From Marasmius tenuissimus (lineage: Eukaryota; Basidiomycota; Agaricomycetes; Agaricales; Marasmiaceae): a DNA stretch of 64,000 nt. Shown here piece after piece: positions 28,582 to 38,900 of this stretch; position 1 is the first letter of the stretch, and the number at the start of each line of letters is the position of its first letter. The translations under genes were made by a program, and so were the position numbers. Under the pieces are notes generated by a model. It was given only the letters and a program-made list of their open reading frames with translations, was not told the DNA's origin and made no database searches. The stretch is taken from assembly GCA_029532415.1 (NCBI GenBank), contig JAQOTA010000050.1, positions 2,480,001 to 2,544,000 of the forward strand, given 5' to 3'.

Positions 28582-28699
28582 ATCATTCGGCATGATATTT
28601 GTAGCATTGAATCGACTGGAATACTTCTATCCTAATGCTCGGGTCGTTCATTGAGGGCCTTTGAAGGTCTCCGGAGTTTGGACTCTTGGATCCAAGAGC

Positions 28700-29068
28700 A
28701 GTGACGGTGACGCCGGTGGGGTGACTGCGGGTCACCCCCACAAATGGGGAAGGAATCAAATGAAATCAATCAGGGTTGATCAAATGATTGCAGCGGCAAT
28801 TCTTCCGTTATCACTTGCTTTGATCTCCTCGTACTTCTTCATTTCTCGACGCGATTCCTCATGTTCTCTCTCTGCTTAACTCCCCACGAAGCCTCTCTAG
28901 ATGTGAGCTCAAACTCAGCTCGCCACGCTTGGCCAAACACGGGACACACCGAGCCAAACAATGGCCCCTTATAATCCTGCCCTCCCAGAAACCCTGTCTT
29001 TCCTCCAGGCTTAACCACCTACCCCCATCATCTCTGCCTTTGCACTCACCCTGCACTCGCAATCAAAG
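28700..29068 (+). promoter_or_regulatory. Conserved upstream region of membrane-protein copy A
   Basis: Homology with copies B and C begins at the GTGACGGTGACG sequence near 28700, about 120 bp after the GPI16 stop. A perfect palindrome follows: GGGGTGAC (28718-28725), TGCGG loop, GTCACCCC (28731-28738), about 340 bp before the ATG. A TATA-like TTATAAT sits at 28969-28975, 94 bp before the ATG. Both features recur at the same spacing in B and C. Confidence 0.7.
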
Positions 29069-29758
29069 ATGATTTCTCGCGTAATTTGTGCTCTTACCGT
29101 TCTCAACCTCGACCTCTGTGTCTCATCGGCCACCATCCGAGACATGTTGGTCTTGGTCACCGCACTCGCTGCCGTCGTTGTCGCTGGCTTCGTCGTCGCC
29201 GGTAGCCCCTATACCCCCTATACCCCATCCGACCTCCCTTACCCTTCCCTTTCCCTTTCCCCTTCCCTTCCTCCCCCCATCGACTCCAGTTCTACCAACA
29301 CCATTCAATCTACAAGCCCGGTCCTCGAGGAAATGGCCCCTTTCCCCGCCAACCAGGACGACAGCTTGTGGCCCGCCGCCGACGAGTACAAGACCGGTCT
29401 CGGACTCACCTTCAAGGACGCAGACTCGGATATCGCTCGACGGATGAACATGGTCGCCCTCCACACTATCGTCTACGACATGGACGACGACTTCTTCGAC
29501 TTTGCCCCTCCTCGTGCTGGTCACTTCGAGGGTGTTGAGTTTGAGGAGGAGTTGTTGTTGGACGATGTTGCGGACCCGTCTCTTGGCTACTGGGACGCGA
29601 TGGGGGAGTCGGAAAGGGAGTTTACGTGGAGGACTGAGTATGGAGACGATAGTTGGTTGTTTGATAGGCCGCTTTACACGGGGGTGGAGGAGAAGAAGTC
29701 GGTATGGCGGAGGATTCGGTCGGGGTTGAAGAAGAAGGTGTTGAGGAGACGTTTCTGA
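29069..29758 (+). CDS. Small membrane protein of unknown family, copy A
   Basis: An intronless frame of 229 residues that I do not recognise. The N terminus (MISRVICALTVLNLDLCVSS) could be a signal peptide. It is followed by a clear membrane span near residues 28-48 (LVLVTALAAVVVAGFVVAGS), a Pro/Ser/Thr linker starting SPYTPYTPSD, and a conserved acidic domain of about 130 residues (WPAADEYKTGLG, ARRMNMVALHTIVYDMDDDF, SLGYWDAMGESEREFTWRTE, DDSWLFDRPLYT). The tail is strongly basic (RIRSGLKKKVLRRRF). Copies B and C are nearly identical in the acidic domain and tail but differ by in-frame length changes in the linker, as expected of a translated gene. A secretory or ER single-pass protein is inferred. 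No enzyme motif is visible. Confidence 0.72.
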   Translation: MISRVICALTVLNLDLCVSSATIRDMLVLVTALAAVVVAGFVVAGSPYTPYTPSDLPYPSLSLSPSLPPPIDSSSTNTIQSTSPVLEEMAPFPANQDDSLWPAADEYKTGLGLTFKDADSDIARRMNMVALHTIVYDMDDDFFDFAPPRAGHFEGVEFEEELLLDDVADPSLGYWDAMGESEREFTWRTEYGDDSWLFDRPLYTGVEEKKSVWRRIRSGLKKKVLRRRF

Positions 29759-30705
29759 AGTACTTCTTCTTGGACTAACTGGTTCTGTGTTCTCTGGCTC
29801 TACTGGTGCTTGCTTCTCTCTGGCTTCTGGACACTCGGCGACTCTACTGGTGCTCTGCGGCTCCGAATCCTGGCTCTCGGCTCTCCTGGACTACTGCGTG
29901 CTACTCTCTGGTCTCCTCTCCGCCCATCGTTTCACCATGATACCCGTTCCACACAGATACCACCTAGTTGCTCTCGTCGTCATTGTCTGCCTTACGGGCG
30001 ATAGGCACCACTCGATTCTCGTGCTTCCCTTCTTTCTCTCACGCGAATTCCCTATTCATCACCCCACGAATACCCAAATACCCTTTCCGTGACTTGTGTC
30101 TCTTAGATACCCCAATACCCTTTTCGCGACGTTCTTCTCTAGATACCCTCATCACACACCTTTCTCCATATATCTTCCTCAGTGTCTTGCCTGCCTTACG
30201 GGCGTGCTGAGACGATGTCCGGCTGTCTTATCTCTATTCTATTTTGACTTGCTCTCCGAGCGGCCTGGACACCCTCTTCATACCTTCCGCTACGAAACTG
30301 CCTGATACCCTAATTACACGTCTTACATGCTTTGTTCACTCATCTATACCCACTGATACCCTAATTCACGATACTTCGTCTTGGTCGACCTTGAAGGTCT
30401 AAACCACTGCCAGCAGTCCATCAGCTGGCGGTGGTTGACTGAGAGCGAGGTGAGCATTTTTGGACCATTTCATGCGACTGAGGCTGATTATCTTATACCC
30501 CTTGCGCACAGGGCCATCGATAGGGATGGGAAAGGGCACACAAGTTTATAGTCGTGTTATAGTAGTCGTCCTGTTTCAATCAAATTACAATATATGTATC
30601 ATTACCGGGACGTGGGAGAAAGTCTCAAAAAAATGCTGGTCCGTTTCAGATCTCTATCGTGTAGTAGGAAAAAAATAAAGAACATGCTGATGGCAATCGT
30701 AACGG
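29759..30705 (+). promoter_or_regulatory. Long 3' region of copy A with ATACCC motifs, hairpin and intron-like element
   Basis: The stretch after the stop is conserved in arrangement with copies B and C. It starts with CTCTGGCTCTACTGGTGCTT-like repeats (29790-29900), then about ten (G)ATACCC motifs between 29939 and 30370, two of them extended to ATACCCTAATT. A hairpin follows: CCACTGCCAG (30404-30413) pairs with CTGGCGGTGG (30425-30434). Directly after it a GTGAGC donor at 30450 and a CACAG acceptor at 30511 frame a 62-nt intron-like element. I read this as a spliced 3' untranslated region. Short open frames here look like simple-repeat artefacts. Confidence 0.6.
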
Positions 30706-31701
30706 TCATCGCGGGCGATGGCAAGTCCCTCTCTTGCGGTGCCGGGTGAGATCGCACCTAGCGCCGAACGACCGCAAGCAGTAGTCGCATTGGAACGGTC
30801 GTTCGTTGCGGTGGGATCGCTTATGGTCTACAAGAAACTAAGTGAGTGCAACGGCCCGTGCCTGTCTGAATATTTCCCGGTACGACTTACATTCGAAGTT
30901 GTGCTTCTGAGTAAACCCTTGGGACTGGCAACCTGGCACGTCGCAGAAGTATTTTGGCCTCTTCTTCCTTAGGGATCGAGCGACCAAGGTGTGAGCCATG
31001 GAGCCTACGACTCTTGGACGTCCTGGACTCCGCTCGACGGCGGCATTGGACGAAGTTGAGGGACCATCGAGAGTCTCTAGTATGGGGCTTTGAACGACTA
31101 TGGGAGAGTGGGGAGCTATCACTGCTTGATGTCCACCATCAGCCACATTTGATACAGGTGACATTGGTACAGTGGGAGAGTGGTGCTGAAAACTGAAAGG
31201 CGTATAGGACTCATGGACATATTCGTACAAATAGTCACTGGAGTCAATCGAGGGAATTGACTGAGATGGCGCCGGCAGTGACGCATAGCAAGGAGTAAAA
31301 CTGTACACCTGGTCGTAGGGTTGAAAGAAGGTCTCTGAGTATTGGCCAAGGGGAGTCTGGGAACTCTGGGGTGATTGAGAATCAGCGACGCCATCACAGC
31401 ACGGACGGGGACAGGGCTGCGGGTCCTCCTCGAGAGTAAAGGTCTGAGACGCAGAGGCTTCCATGGTGAGATTCTCTGATGCAGGGTGATGCCCGGAAAA
31501 GCTTCTGTCTTCTGAGCAAGCAATTGGAGCTGAAGGAGATATTGAACTCGCATAGTACAGACCGTAGCGTCCCTCTGAAAGCTGATCAGCAGGACTTTCC
31601 ACGGACTGGCCGTCGCCCCTATTGCTCAAGTAGTCCCTGTCGGTGGTAAGGATTGAATAGAAACACGCAAAGATAAAGACTTACCAAAAAACGGAACACA
31701 T
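30706..31701 (-). CDS. C2H2 zinc-finger protein, intact copy (ZnF1)
   Basis: Three exons. Exon 1 is tiny (MCSVF plus two bases, 31701-31685), joined by GTAAGT...ACAG to DYLSNRGDGQSVES. The body is Ser/Pro/Tyr-rich, disordered and activation-domain-like, with a CPRPCCDG motif. Two C-terminal fingers follow. Finger 1 is YFCDVPGCQSQGFTQKHNFE, completed across an intron by YHKRSH. Finger 2 is FQCDYCLRSFGARCDLTRHR, with a C after RKRGT in place of the last His. The linker RNERPF replaces TGEKPF. It ends HRPR-stop at 30706. This is probably a sequence-specific transcription factor. A near-identical gene starts at 63687, and broken relatives lie at 52.9-53.2 and 55.6-55.8 kb. Confidence 0.8.
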
Positions 31702-33040
31702 GAAGCTAGATTCAAGGGAGGTTTGTCTAAGAGAACACACATTGTCCACATCTTGAGTTTCTTAAATACCACCTACAAAAATACCACCAGGTTGTGCGTC
31801 CGAGCCATAGCGCCGGAGGATTGGAGCAGAATTACGCAGCCAAGGCGCTCGATGCAGAAGGTTCTGCCATGATCAAGGCAATCAATCCCTGCTCAAGTGT
31901 ACAGCACTCCCGAGATTTACGTACCGTGGAGAGATTGAAAGGCACCGGGGCGGTGAGTTTGTCTTACCGCCGTGCATCAACCGTTTATCCTAGTCATAAC
32001 CGAGTACTGAGCTTCATTTTCGGCACTAACAGTTCCTTCTAGGTCAACAGGTTTTCACTCTTGAAGAGAGACACAACGATAGGGTTTTTGCCAAGAGCGC
32101 CTCGCGATCGGTCGATGTGATATACCGACGCTACGTTGATAACTTCGCTATGAATATTCTGTCCCAGTTGTATTCACCTCTGTAAAATCCGTCCTCTCCA
32201 TTTTTAAAGGTAGAAAAGCAACAAATTCGTAGTCTGGATCCTCTAAGTTATGCGCGAGTTGAACATCATTGAACGCATTGTTACATCGCGATAGAGGAAC
32301 TTCTTAGTGGAAGCTTAGTAGTATCGCGCCGACTGAGCCTTTCCGATCTCATTCGAGATCATTTTAGTGAACAGTGCGCGTAGACCGGGACCATAAGTAC
32401 CTACTAGGAGTACGAGAGGCGTACGAGAGGCCTTCAAGCAAGCTTTGGACGGGGATTTCTAGCGGGAAACAACTGTTCTGGCCTGTTCTGACCGTGTCCA
32501 GCACTGATCACCGGTGACTCCAACTTGGCCTCACTGGCAACGTTCGGAAAGTTTTGTTGGGTCTCCAAGAATAATTCACCGATGTGAGAATAATGGAAAT
32601 CGTGGGAATAGAAGGTATAGATGCACTGGATTGCAGTGGTGGGTTGAGTACAAGAGCTCCCAAGAACTTTTGAAGTGACGGTGACGCCGATGGGTGACTG
32701 CGGGTCACTACCGCAAATGGGGGAAGGAAATCAATCAGGGTTGATCAAATGATGCAACGGCAATTCTTCCGTTATCACTTGCTTTGACCTCCTCCTCGCC
32801 CTTCTTCATTTCTCGACGCGATTCCTCATGTTCTCTCTCTGCTAACCCCGCCCCCCCTCCCAGAAGCCTCTCTATGTGAGTTCAAACTCAGCCCGTCACG
32901 CCTGAACAAATACGGGACACACCGAGCCAAACAATGGCCCCTTATAATCCTGCCCTCCCAGAAATCCTGTCTTTCTCCAGGCTTAATCACCTACCCCCAT
33001 CATCTCTGCCTTTGCACTCACTCTGCACTCGCGATCAAAG
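31702..33040. promoter_or_regulatory. Divergent promoter region between ZnF1 and copy B
   Basis: No gene is seen. The proximal ZnF1 part (to about 32060) is conserved with the ZnF2 promoter. The 32075-32505 stretch is extra. From 32685 the copy-B upstream module begins: palindrome arms GTGAC at 32694-32698 and GTCAC at 32704-32708 with the TGCGG loop, then TTATAAT at 32942-32948, about 93 bp before the copy B ATG. Confidence 0.6.
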
Positions 33041-33715
33041 ATGATTTCCTACGTTACTTGTGCTCTTACCGCTCTCAACCTCGACCTTTGTGTCTCGTCG
33101 GTCACCATCCGAGACATGTTGGTCTTGGTCACCGCACTCGCTGCCGTCGTTGTCGCTGGCCTCGTCGTCGCCGGTAGCCCCTATACCCCCTATACCCCGT
33201 CCGACCTCCTTTCCCTTTCCCCTTCCCTTCCTTCCCCCACCGACTCCAGTTCTACCAACACCATTCAGCCTACAAGCCCAGTCCTCGAGGAAATGATCCC
33301 TTTCCCCGCCAACCAGGACGACAGCTTGTGGCCCGCCGCCGACGAGTACAAGACCGGTCTCGGACTCACCTTCAAGGACGCAGACTCGGATATCGCTCGA
33401 CGGATGAACATGGTCGCCCTTCACACCATCGTCTACGACATGGACGACGACTTCTTCGACTTTGCCCCTCCTCGTGCTGGTCACCTCGAGGGCGTCGAGT
33501 TTGAGGAGTTGTTGTTGGACGATGTTGCGGACCCGTCTCTCGGCTACTGGGACGCGATGGGGGAGTCGGAGAGAGAGTTTACGTGGAGGACTGAGTACGG
33601 AGACGACAGCTGGTTGTTCGATAGGCCCCTCTATACGGAGATAGAGGAGAAGAAGTCGGTGTGGAGGAGGATTGGGTCGGGGTTGAAGAAGAAGGTGTTG
33701 AGGAGATGTCTCTGA
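33041..33715 (+). CDS. Small membrane protein of unknown family, copy B
   Basis: An intronless frame of 224 residues, collinear with copy A. It has the same N-terminal hydrophobic region (MISYVTCALTALNLDLCVSS) and membrane span (LVLVTALAAVVVAGLVVAGS). The linker is shorter (SDLLSLSPSLPSPTDSS), and the acidic domain is almost unchanged apart from one lost Glu (VEFEELLLDD) and HLEG for HFEG. The tail reads SGLKKKVLRRCL. Nucleotide differences from A in the acidic domain are mostly at third codon positions of this frame, which supports it over the long antisense frame on the other strand. Function is unknown. It is transcribed away from ZnF1. Confidence 0.72.
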   Translation: MISYVTCALTALNLDLCVSSVTIRDMLVLVTALAAVVVAGLVVAGSPYTPYTPSDLLSLSPSLPSPTDSSSTNTIQPTSPVLEEMIPFPANQDDSLWPAADEYKTGLGLTFKDADSDIARRMNMVALHTIVYDMDDDFFDFAPPRAGHLEGVEFEELLLDDVADPSLGYWDAMGESEREFTWRTEYGDDSWLFDRPLYTEIEEKKSVWRRIGSGLKKKVLRRCL

Positions 33716-34786
33716 AGTACTTCTGCTTGGACTACCTGGTTCTCTGTTCTCTGGCTCTACTGGTGCTTGCATCTCTTTCGCTTCTGCATACTCGGCAACT
33801 CTACTGGTGCTCTCTGGCTCTAGATCTTGGCTCTCGGCTCTCTTGAAATACTGTGTGCTAATCTCTGGTCTCCTCTTCTCTCTATATCTATGCTTCTATT
33901 ATGATACCCTAATTCGTCGATACCCTTTTCGTCTCGCGAATACCCCTTCTGTCTTACTCTTCATCGCTGTCTGCCTGACGGGCCATAGACGCTAATTGTC
34001 TTCATTTCTTTCTTTCTTGAATTTGGATTTTCTCTTTGACCGCGCTGATATACCCCACCGAGTCCGTGCTCTCTAGCTCTGGGCCATCTTTGACTGCTGC
34101 ATGCCTCTCTCTTTTTTCAGTCTCTATCTAGTTTGGTTTTGATACCCTAATTCTCTATACCCTTTCTGTCGTTTGCTTCTCCCAGATACCCCAATTTTCT
34201 CCGCCGTCTGCTTTACGGGCATACCGAGGCGGCGTTCGACTCTCTAAATTCCCCCTCAATCGATCCTTCCCTTTCTGAGCAACTCGGATACCCCCCTTCA
34301 TACCCTTCATCACAATGTTGCTCGATACCCCAATTCAACGCCTCATGCACATGGGCCAGAGCGATCACTACGACTATGATACCCGTCGATACCCTACTCA
34401 ATCACGTAGCACCTCGTCTCGGCCAGCCTTAGGCCACCGCCGTTTGGCCTATCAGCTGGCGGTGGTCGCCTGAGAGCGAGGTGAGCATCTTTCGGACCGA
34501 TCTATTAAATGATTACTTTAACTGACCGCCCTACACCTTTTGCAGTGGTAGTAGAGATGGGGAGGAACTTGAAGGAGATCAGTGTTGATTATTTGTAGTT
34601 CTCTCGATAATTTTCCGCGTATTATTGTTTCGCGTTTCAAAGTAATCAATGTCTTTTACTGCAGTCGATTTTGGTTCAAGAATCATTTAGCGCCTGTGTG
34701 GCACTGGATTGAAGTCAACGAGGTCGAAGTAGTTCCCACGCATTCTTTATTCCTCTCCTCTCCCTTCCCTTCATACCAGCGAAACG
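33716..34786 (+). promoter_or_regulatory. Long 3' region of copy B, then promoter of the CHY gene
   Basis: It has the same order as copy A: CTGGCTCTACTGGTGCTT repeats, a run of (G)ATACCC motifs from 33901 to 34395 (two extended to GATACCCTAATTC), hairpin CCACCGCC (34434-34441) with GGCGGTGG (34458-34465), GTGAGC donor at 34481 and TGCAG acceptor at 34545. Sequence after about 34560 is not shared with A or C and should include the CHY-gene promoter. Confidence 0.6.
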
Positions 34787-35334
34787 ATGTGGTTAGAGTC
34801 CACTTTTCGATATCCGTGACTCGATACCGACTGTACTACGTCTCCACAGCAAACACATTCTCAACGCCCAGGTCTCCATACGCGCTCCATGCTGCAAACA
34901 GTGGTTTGATTGCGCCGAATGTCATGCAGAAACGGAAACGCATCGACTGGCGAAGACGAATGAGATGACCTTTATGTGCAAGAAGTGTAAAAAGGCTTTC
35001 AGGAAAGATATGTCGGTGTATGAGGAGAGCGACGAGTATTGCCCGCATTGCGACAATCACTACGTGGGTATTATGGCTGTCCGATTACACGAGGAACACG
35101 CCTGACTCACGTTCCTTACGCTGGACTCTAGGTTTTAGAGGCGAAGACACCACAAGCTGTTGTTGGGGTTGAGGGTGAAGATGCTCGGGTGGATGCTAGG
35201 TACGTTTCTCCTTCTGTTGTCGCTGTTCGATATCTCATCGTCCTGGTAGAATGCTCAAGGATGAACGAGTGAAGGACGCCAATAAACGATCCATCTTCAA
35301 TCCTGAAGATGAAGCCGATTTGCTGGATTTTTAA
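34787..35334 (+). CDS. CHY-type zinc-finger protein
   Basis: Small zinc protein of the CHY family, which includes yeast Hot13, a mitochondrial intermembrane-space factor; its own location is not shown by sequence. Spliced protein: MCKHILNAQVSIRAPCCKQW, then FDCAECHAETETHRL, MTFMCKKCKKAFRKDMS and SDEYCPHCDNHY, giving the CxH, CC, CxxCH, CxxC, CxxC ligand series. After an intron it continues VLEAKTPQA and, after another, MLKDERVKD, ending DEADLLDF. The first exon is only ATGTG (34787-34791). The intron (34792-34849) is followed by C|AAACACATT, which completes the second codon as Cys. No other upstream ATG gives the expected CKH start. Confidence 0.86.
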
Positions 35335-35901
35335 GCCCTGAATGATCGCTTTGAACCGAGTCATGGCTAGAAGTACTCGCCCTTGTGAACACCAGAGTCA
35401 GACTGGCCATAGAGCAATTATTGCTGAAGCGCATCAACATTACTCGTATCATACCATTCCCGGTCAGCACATCACGACCCCTTAGTACAATCTGTGTCCT
35501 CCTTAGATTGCGAATGATATCCTGTGACTCCGTGAGCATTTGTAACAACGAGTTTAGAAAAACTTTGAAGCGAAAAGAACGTCGACAAGCACGAATAAAT
35601 ACAGTCGGACTTTGACTCGGGCTCCAGGCAGCGCTCGCGGCAAGCTCGCGGCGTTGCGGATAGTTGACTTGTCACCGACCACCATCTTCACCATCGCTCA
35701 ACGCTTTGAACGTTCCTCAACGTCGACTGCAAGTCGTACGAAGCAAGGAGGCAAGCTCAATTCTCGAGCTTTGCATCACGAAAGTAGGGTATTCTGTATA
35801 ATTTTCTTGTACGCAACTGACCATAATAACGGTGAGCAAAAGTTCGAACTTTCTCTATTTTTCAAAAGCAACTGACTGTTTATTTTGTGCACAGATACTT
35901 G
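35335..35901. other. Intergenic region with probable 5' UTR intron
   Basis: About 570 bp between two genes on the + strand. GTGAGCAAAAG at 35832 and GTGCACAG ending 35894 look like an intron in the leader of the next gene, only 7 nt before its ATG. Nothing else is recognised. Confidence 0.5.
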
Positions 35902-38900
35902 ATGAATAAAAATCCATTCGTTCCTCAGCCAACTTATACCCCTCCTCAACCTCCGCTGCCTCCAGGCCCTCCTCCGCCCCAGCCGAACGGCGAATATCCG
36001 CATTGGCCGGGTTATGCAGCTGCTCCTGCACAATATACTCCACAATGGACACCTCCAGCCACGAGGCCAGGTGAACAGAATCCTTTGTTTGCCAACTATG
36101 GTTACGGTCCTCAGAACCAATGGCAACGGCAACAACACCAGCAACAACACCAGCACTATCACCCAGCACCTCCTCCTATCGCACAACCCCCCCACCGGCT
36201 GCCGCACCATACACGCCATTCCAGCCTGCGGTGACATACACCTATCCGCAGCCTCCGCCACAAGCCATGGCCCAACAACCATTCCCACAACCTCAGCAGC
36301 CAATGTTCGCGCCTCATCTTCCTCCGCAACCGATGCAAATGGCTCAGCATCAGCCTCGGATGGTTCAACAGTCAACGCAGCAGCACCAGCAGCAACCGCC
36401 TGCAAAGAGACCTCGGTACGATGGTCCTAACCTTAACCAGCAGAACCAGCACCGAGCGCAGCCTCATCAGGGTGGTGGTGGGCCAATGTTGGGACCAGGT
36501 CATGGAGGACGAGGGGGCGGTCCGGGCTCGAATCATGTGCCGCTCGGCAGTGGAAACAGGGGTGGACCCGGTGGGAGTCGGGGAAATCTGGCAGGGGGCG
36601 GTCGCGGTCGAGGTGGAGGTGGCGGCGCGATGAACAGCGGTCGCGGCGGAATGGGCGGAAGATCCGGGAGGGGTGGTGGCACCTACACTCCCAGTGGTCC
36701 GAGTATCGGAAGAGGTGGATCTACGTCGGGAATGCGCTCACATGGCTCGAGAGGTCACCTCGGCGGTGCAGGGAAGGACTTTCACAACAGAAGAGGTCCC
36801 GGAGGGTCTTTCGCCGGTCAGGGATCGGGAACGTTCAGAAACAACAATCGAAATCAAGGCCATTCGAATTCTAACAGGAATCAGAGACACGAAGGGAACA
36901 CCACGTCTCTTGCTAATTTGAAAGACTCTGCTAGCTCTTCGAGCTTCGGATCTTCTTCAAAGAGAGACGAGAGGCGTCGGACACTCACGGATTTCAAAAT
37001 TATTGGGCTGGAATTATCTGAGCTGTCTTGGACTTGGGGTACAATACCCACAAAGTCTACTTCGTCCGAGGTCGCGGTGAAGACTGAGGAAATAGACTCC
37101 AAGACAGAAGATGCTCCGGAATCATCTCTCAATTCCGTTCCCGTGAAAACGGAGAACGTCGACGATGACTCTGCACTCGCTAAAACGAGTGTGGAAGATG
37201 GCATGGGGGATGATAATGCTAGTGTTACGACCGAGGTCGCCCACACTACGGCTACGGATAATGTGAATGCGTCGTATGCATCCCTGGATTCGTCCAAGGA
37301 TGCATCGGCCTTTGTGCCCCATTCACGGATACGGATCTACTTCCACACTCCTGTTTCTGCGGATGACTCTCATTCTTCTTTTACTCTTGGCTCTGTCCCT
37401 AATGATTCTCGAAAGGGGAAGCGGAAGAAGTTGGATGACGATGATGGTGATTTGGAGGATGGGAGAGGTCCTCCACCTCCTCCACCGGCTGGGGATCGTT
37501 CGACCAGTGTCGCTCCTAGCGTGACAGAGACCGCGGCTAGTGAAGCCGACTGGCTAATGGCCGCTATCGTTGAAGGAGAGGAGACTCAGAAGGCTTCGGT
37601 TGATACCGAGGACGATGGCGATGATGGAGAACGCCAACATGTTAGCGTGCTTGTGGAAATCAACGACCAGGACGCCATGTCCGAAGTCGACAACGCTGAG
37701 CAGAGCGGTGAGTCTCCTGGTCTTCGTCGTGCAACGCAGTCGTTGGTGTGGAAAGAACCTCCGAATATGGAAGGAGCGTTCTCTAGGAGCACACAACTAA
37801 TGTCTTGTTTCTTTTTTTGTTTCTCTTTCAAGTACCTCAAGGGAATGATCCTGAGCCACATAAGGATGCGAATGCCACTACAGGTGACGGTCCTGGTTCT
37901 GCGAATGAACCTGCCCGCGGTGCCGGCGCACCCATGGGCGATGCTTCCTCTCACGAGTCTTCCTCTCACGAGTCTGCCGCTGTCACTGCTCCTTCTACAT
38001 CTGAATCCGTGCAACATGGCCAAAATGGGTCTGTTGATGCTACGTCCTCCTCTGTGCCATCCGTCCCTCATTTTACAATCTCTTCTTTATCCAGCGATGA
38101 TAAAATACCATCTGATCCTTCCACCAGCACTGATGTTGTTCAGGAAACACAGCCAGAAGAACCCCGCGCAACTGAAAGTCAGGCGGTCAACGAACCCGAA
38201 CCGCAAACGCAGGACCACGAAACCCAAGTTGAGACACAGTTGGCAGAGACACAAACTCAGATTGCAGAATCCTCTTCTTCACACCTCCAGCCCCCTCACG
38301 CAAATGATATGGAGCATCTCCCTGAGCCACCGGCTTCGCCCATGTCGAATACATTCGTCTCTACGTCGTCGTCTTCAACCTATGGTGAAAACATGTCGCA
38401 GCACTCTTCATCGGATAAGAAGCATCCAAGGACACCATCCGCGAATCGGATATCTATATCTTACGCTGGTGGAGACCGGCGGCTCATAATTGACTCTGAG
38501 GTCTGCGATAGCATGAAGATCCATCGTTCCGAAGGACGAATCGAGATCCAGATGAAGGTCAAACATGACGACGACGGTGTCGAGGGCATTTTGGTACGTC
38601 CTTTCATGTCACCTCTGTTGGCGATAGGCAATCTCATAGGATACGCGCAGATGGAGAGTCTCTCTGATACGAACAACACATTCACGCCCGTAGACAAGTC
38701 CTCGACTGATCCGGTTCTGCCACCGTTTGCTCTCACAACGTCGCCCACCGTCACACTTGTGGCGTATCTTGATACTGACAAGCCCTTGTCTGAGCCCAAA
38801 TGGTTAAAGACTGGAGATATCCAAGACTGGTTGCGAAGCATGCTTGGAAAGACTCCGCCTTCGAGCGTGGCAGCCGGAGATGGATGGGAAAAGAAAATCA

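Larger units (their letters stand above)
30706..34545. repeat. Segmental duplication, arm 1 (ZnF1 to membrane-protein copy B)
   Basis: ZnF1 (-), its upstream DNA and copy B (+) match, in inverted order, the C-ZnF2 block at about 61233-64000. Non-coding DNA matches too: 31795-31930 with 63425-63610, and 32520-32690 with about 63110-63250. Arm 1 holds roughly 430 bp (about 32075-32505) with no counterpart in arm 2. Confidence 0.75.

Noticed and set aside
29787..30092. Open frames in the 3' region of copy A (SGSTGACFSLASGHSATLL-like), echoed in copies B and C
   Set aside because: They follow the CTCTGGCTCTACTGG simple-repeat composition, shift frame between copies and start after the real stop codon. 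They are best explained as untranslated sequence.
28700..30511. Transposon interpretation of the A/B/C modules
   Set aside because: I found no terminal inverted repeats, target-site duplications, transposase or reverse transcriptase. B and C share flanks as parts of a larger duplication. A gene family fits better, though the sharp start of copy A homology is not fully explained.
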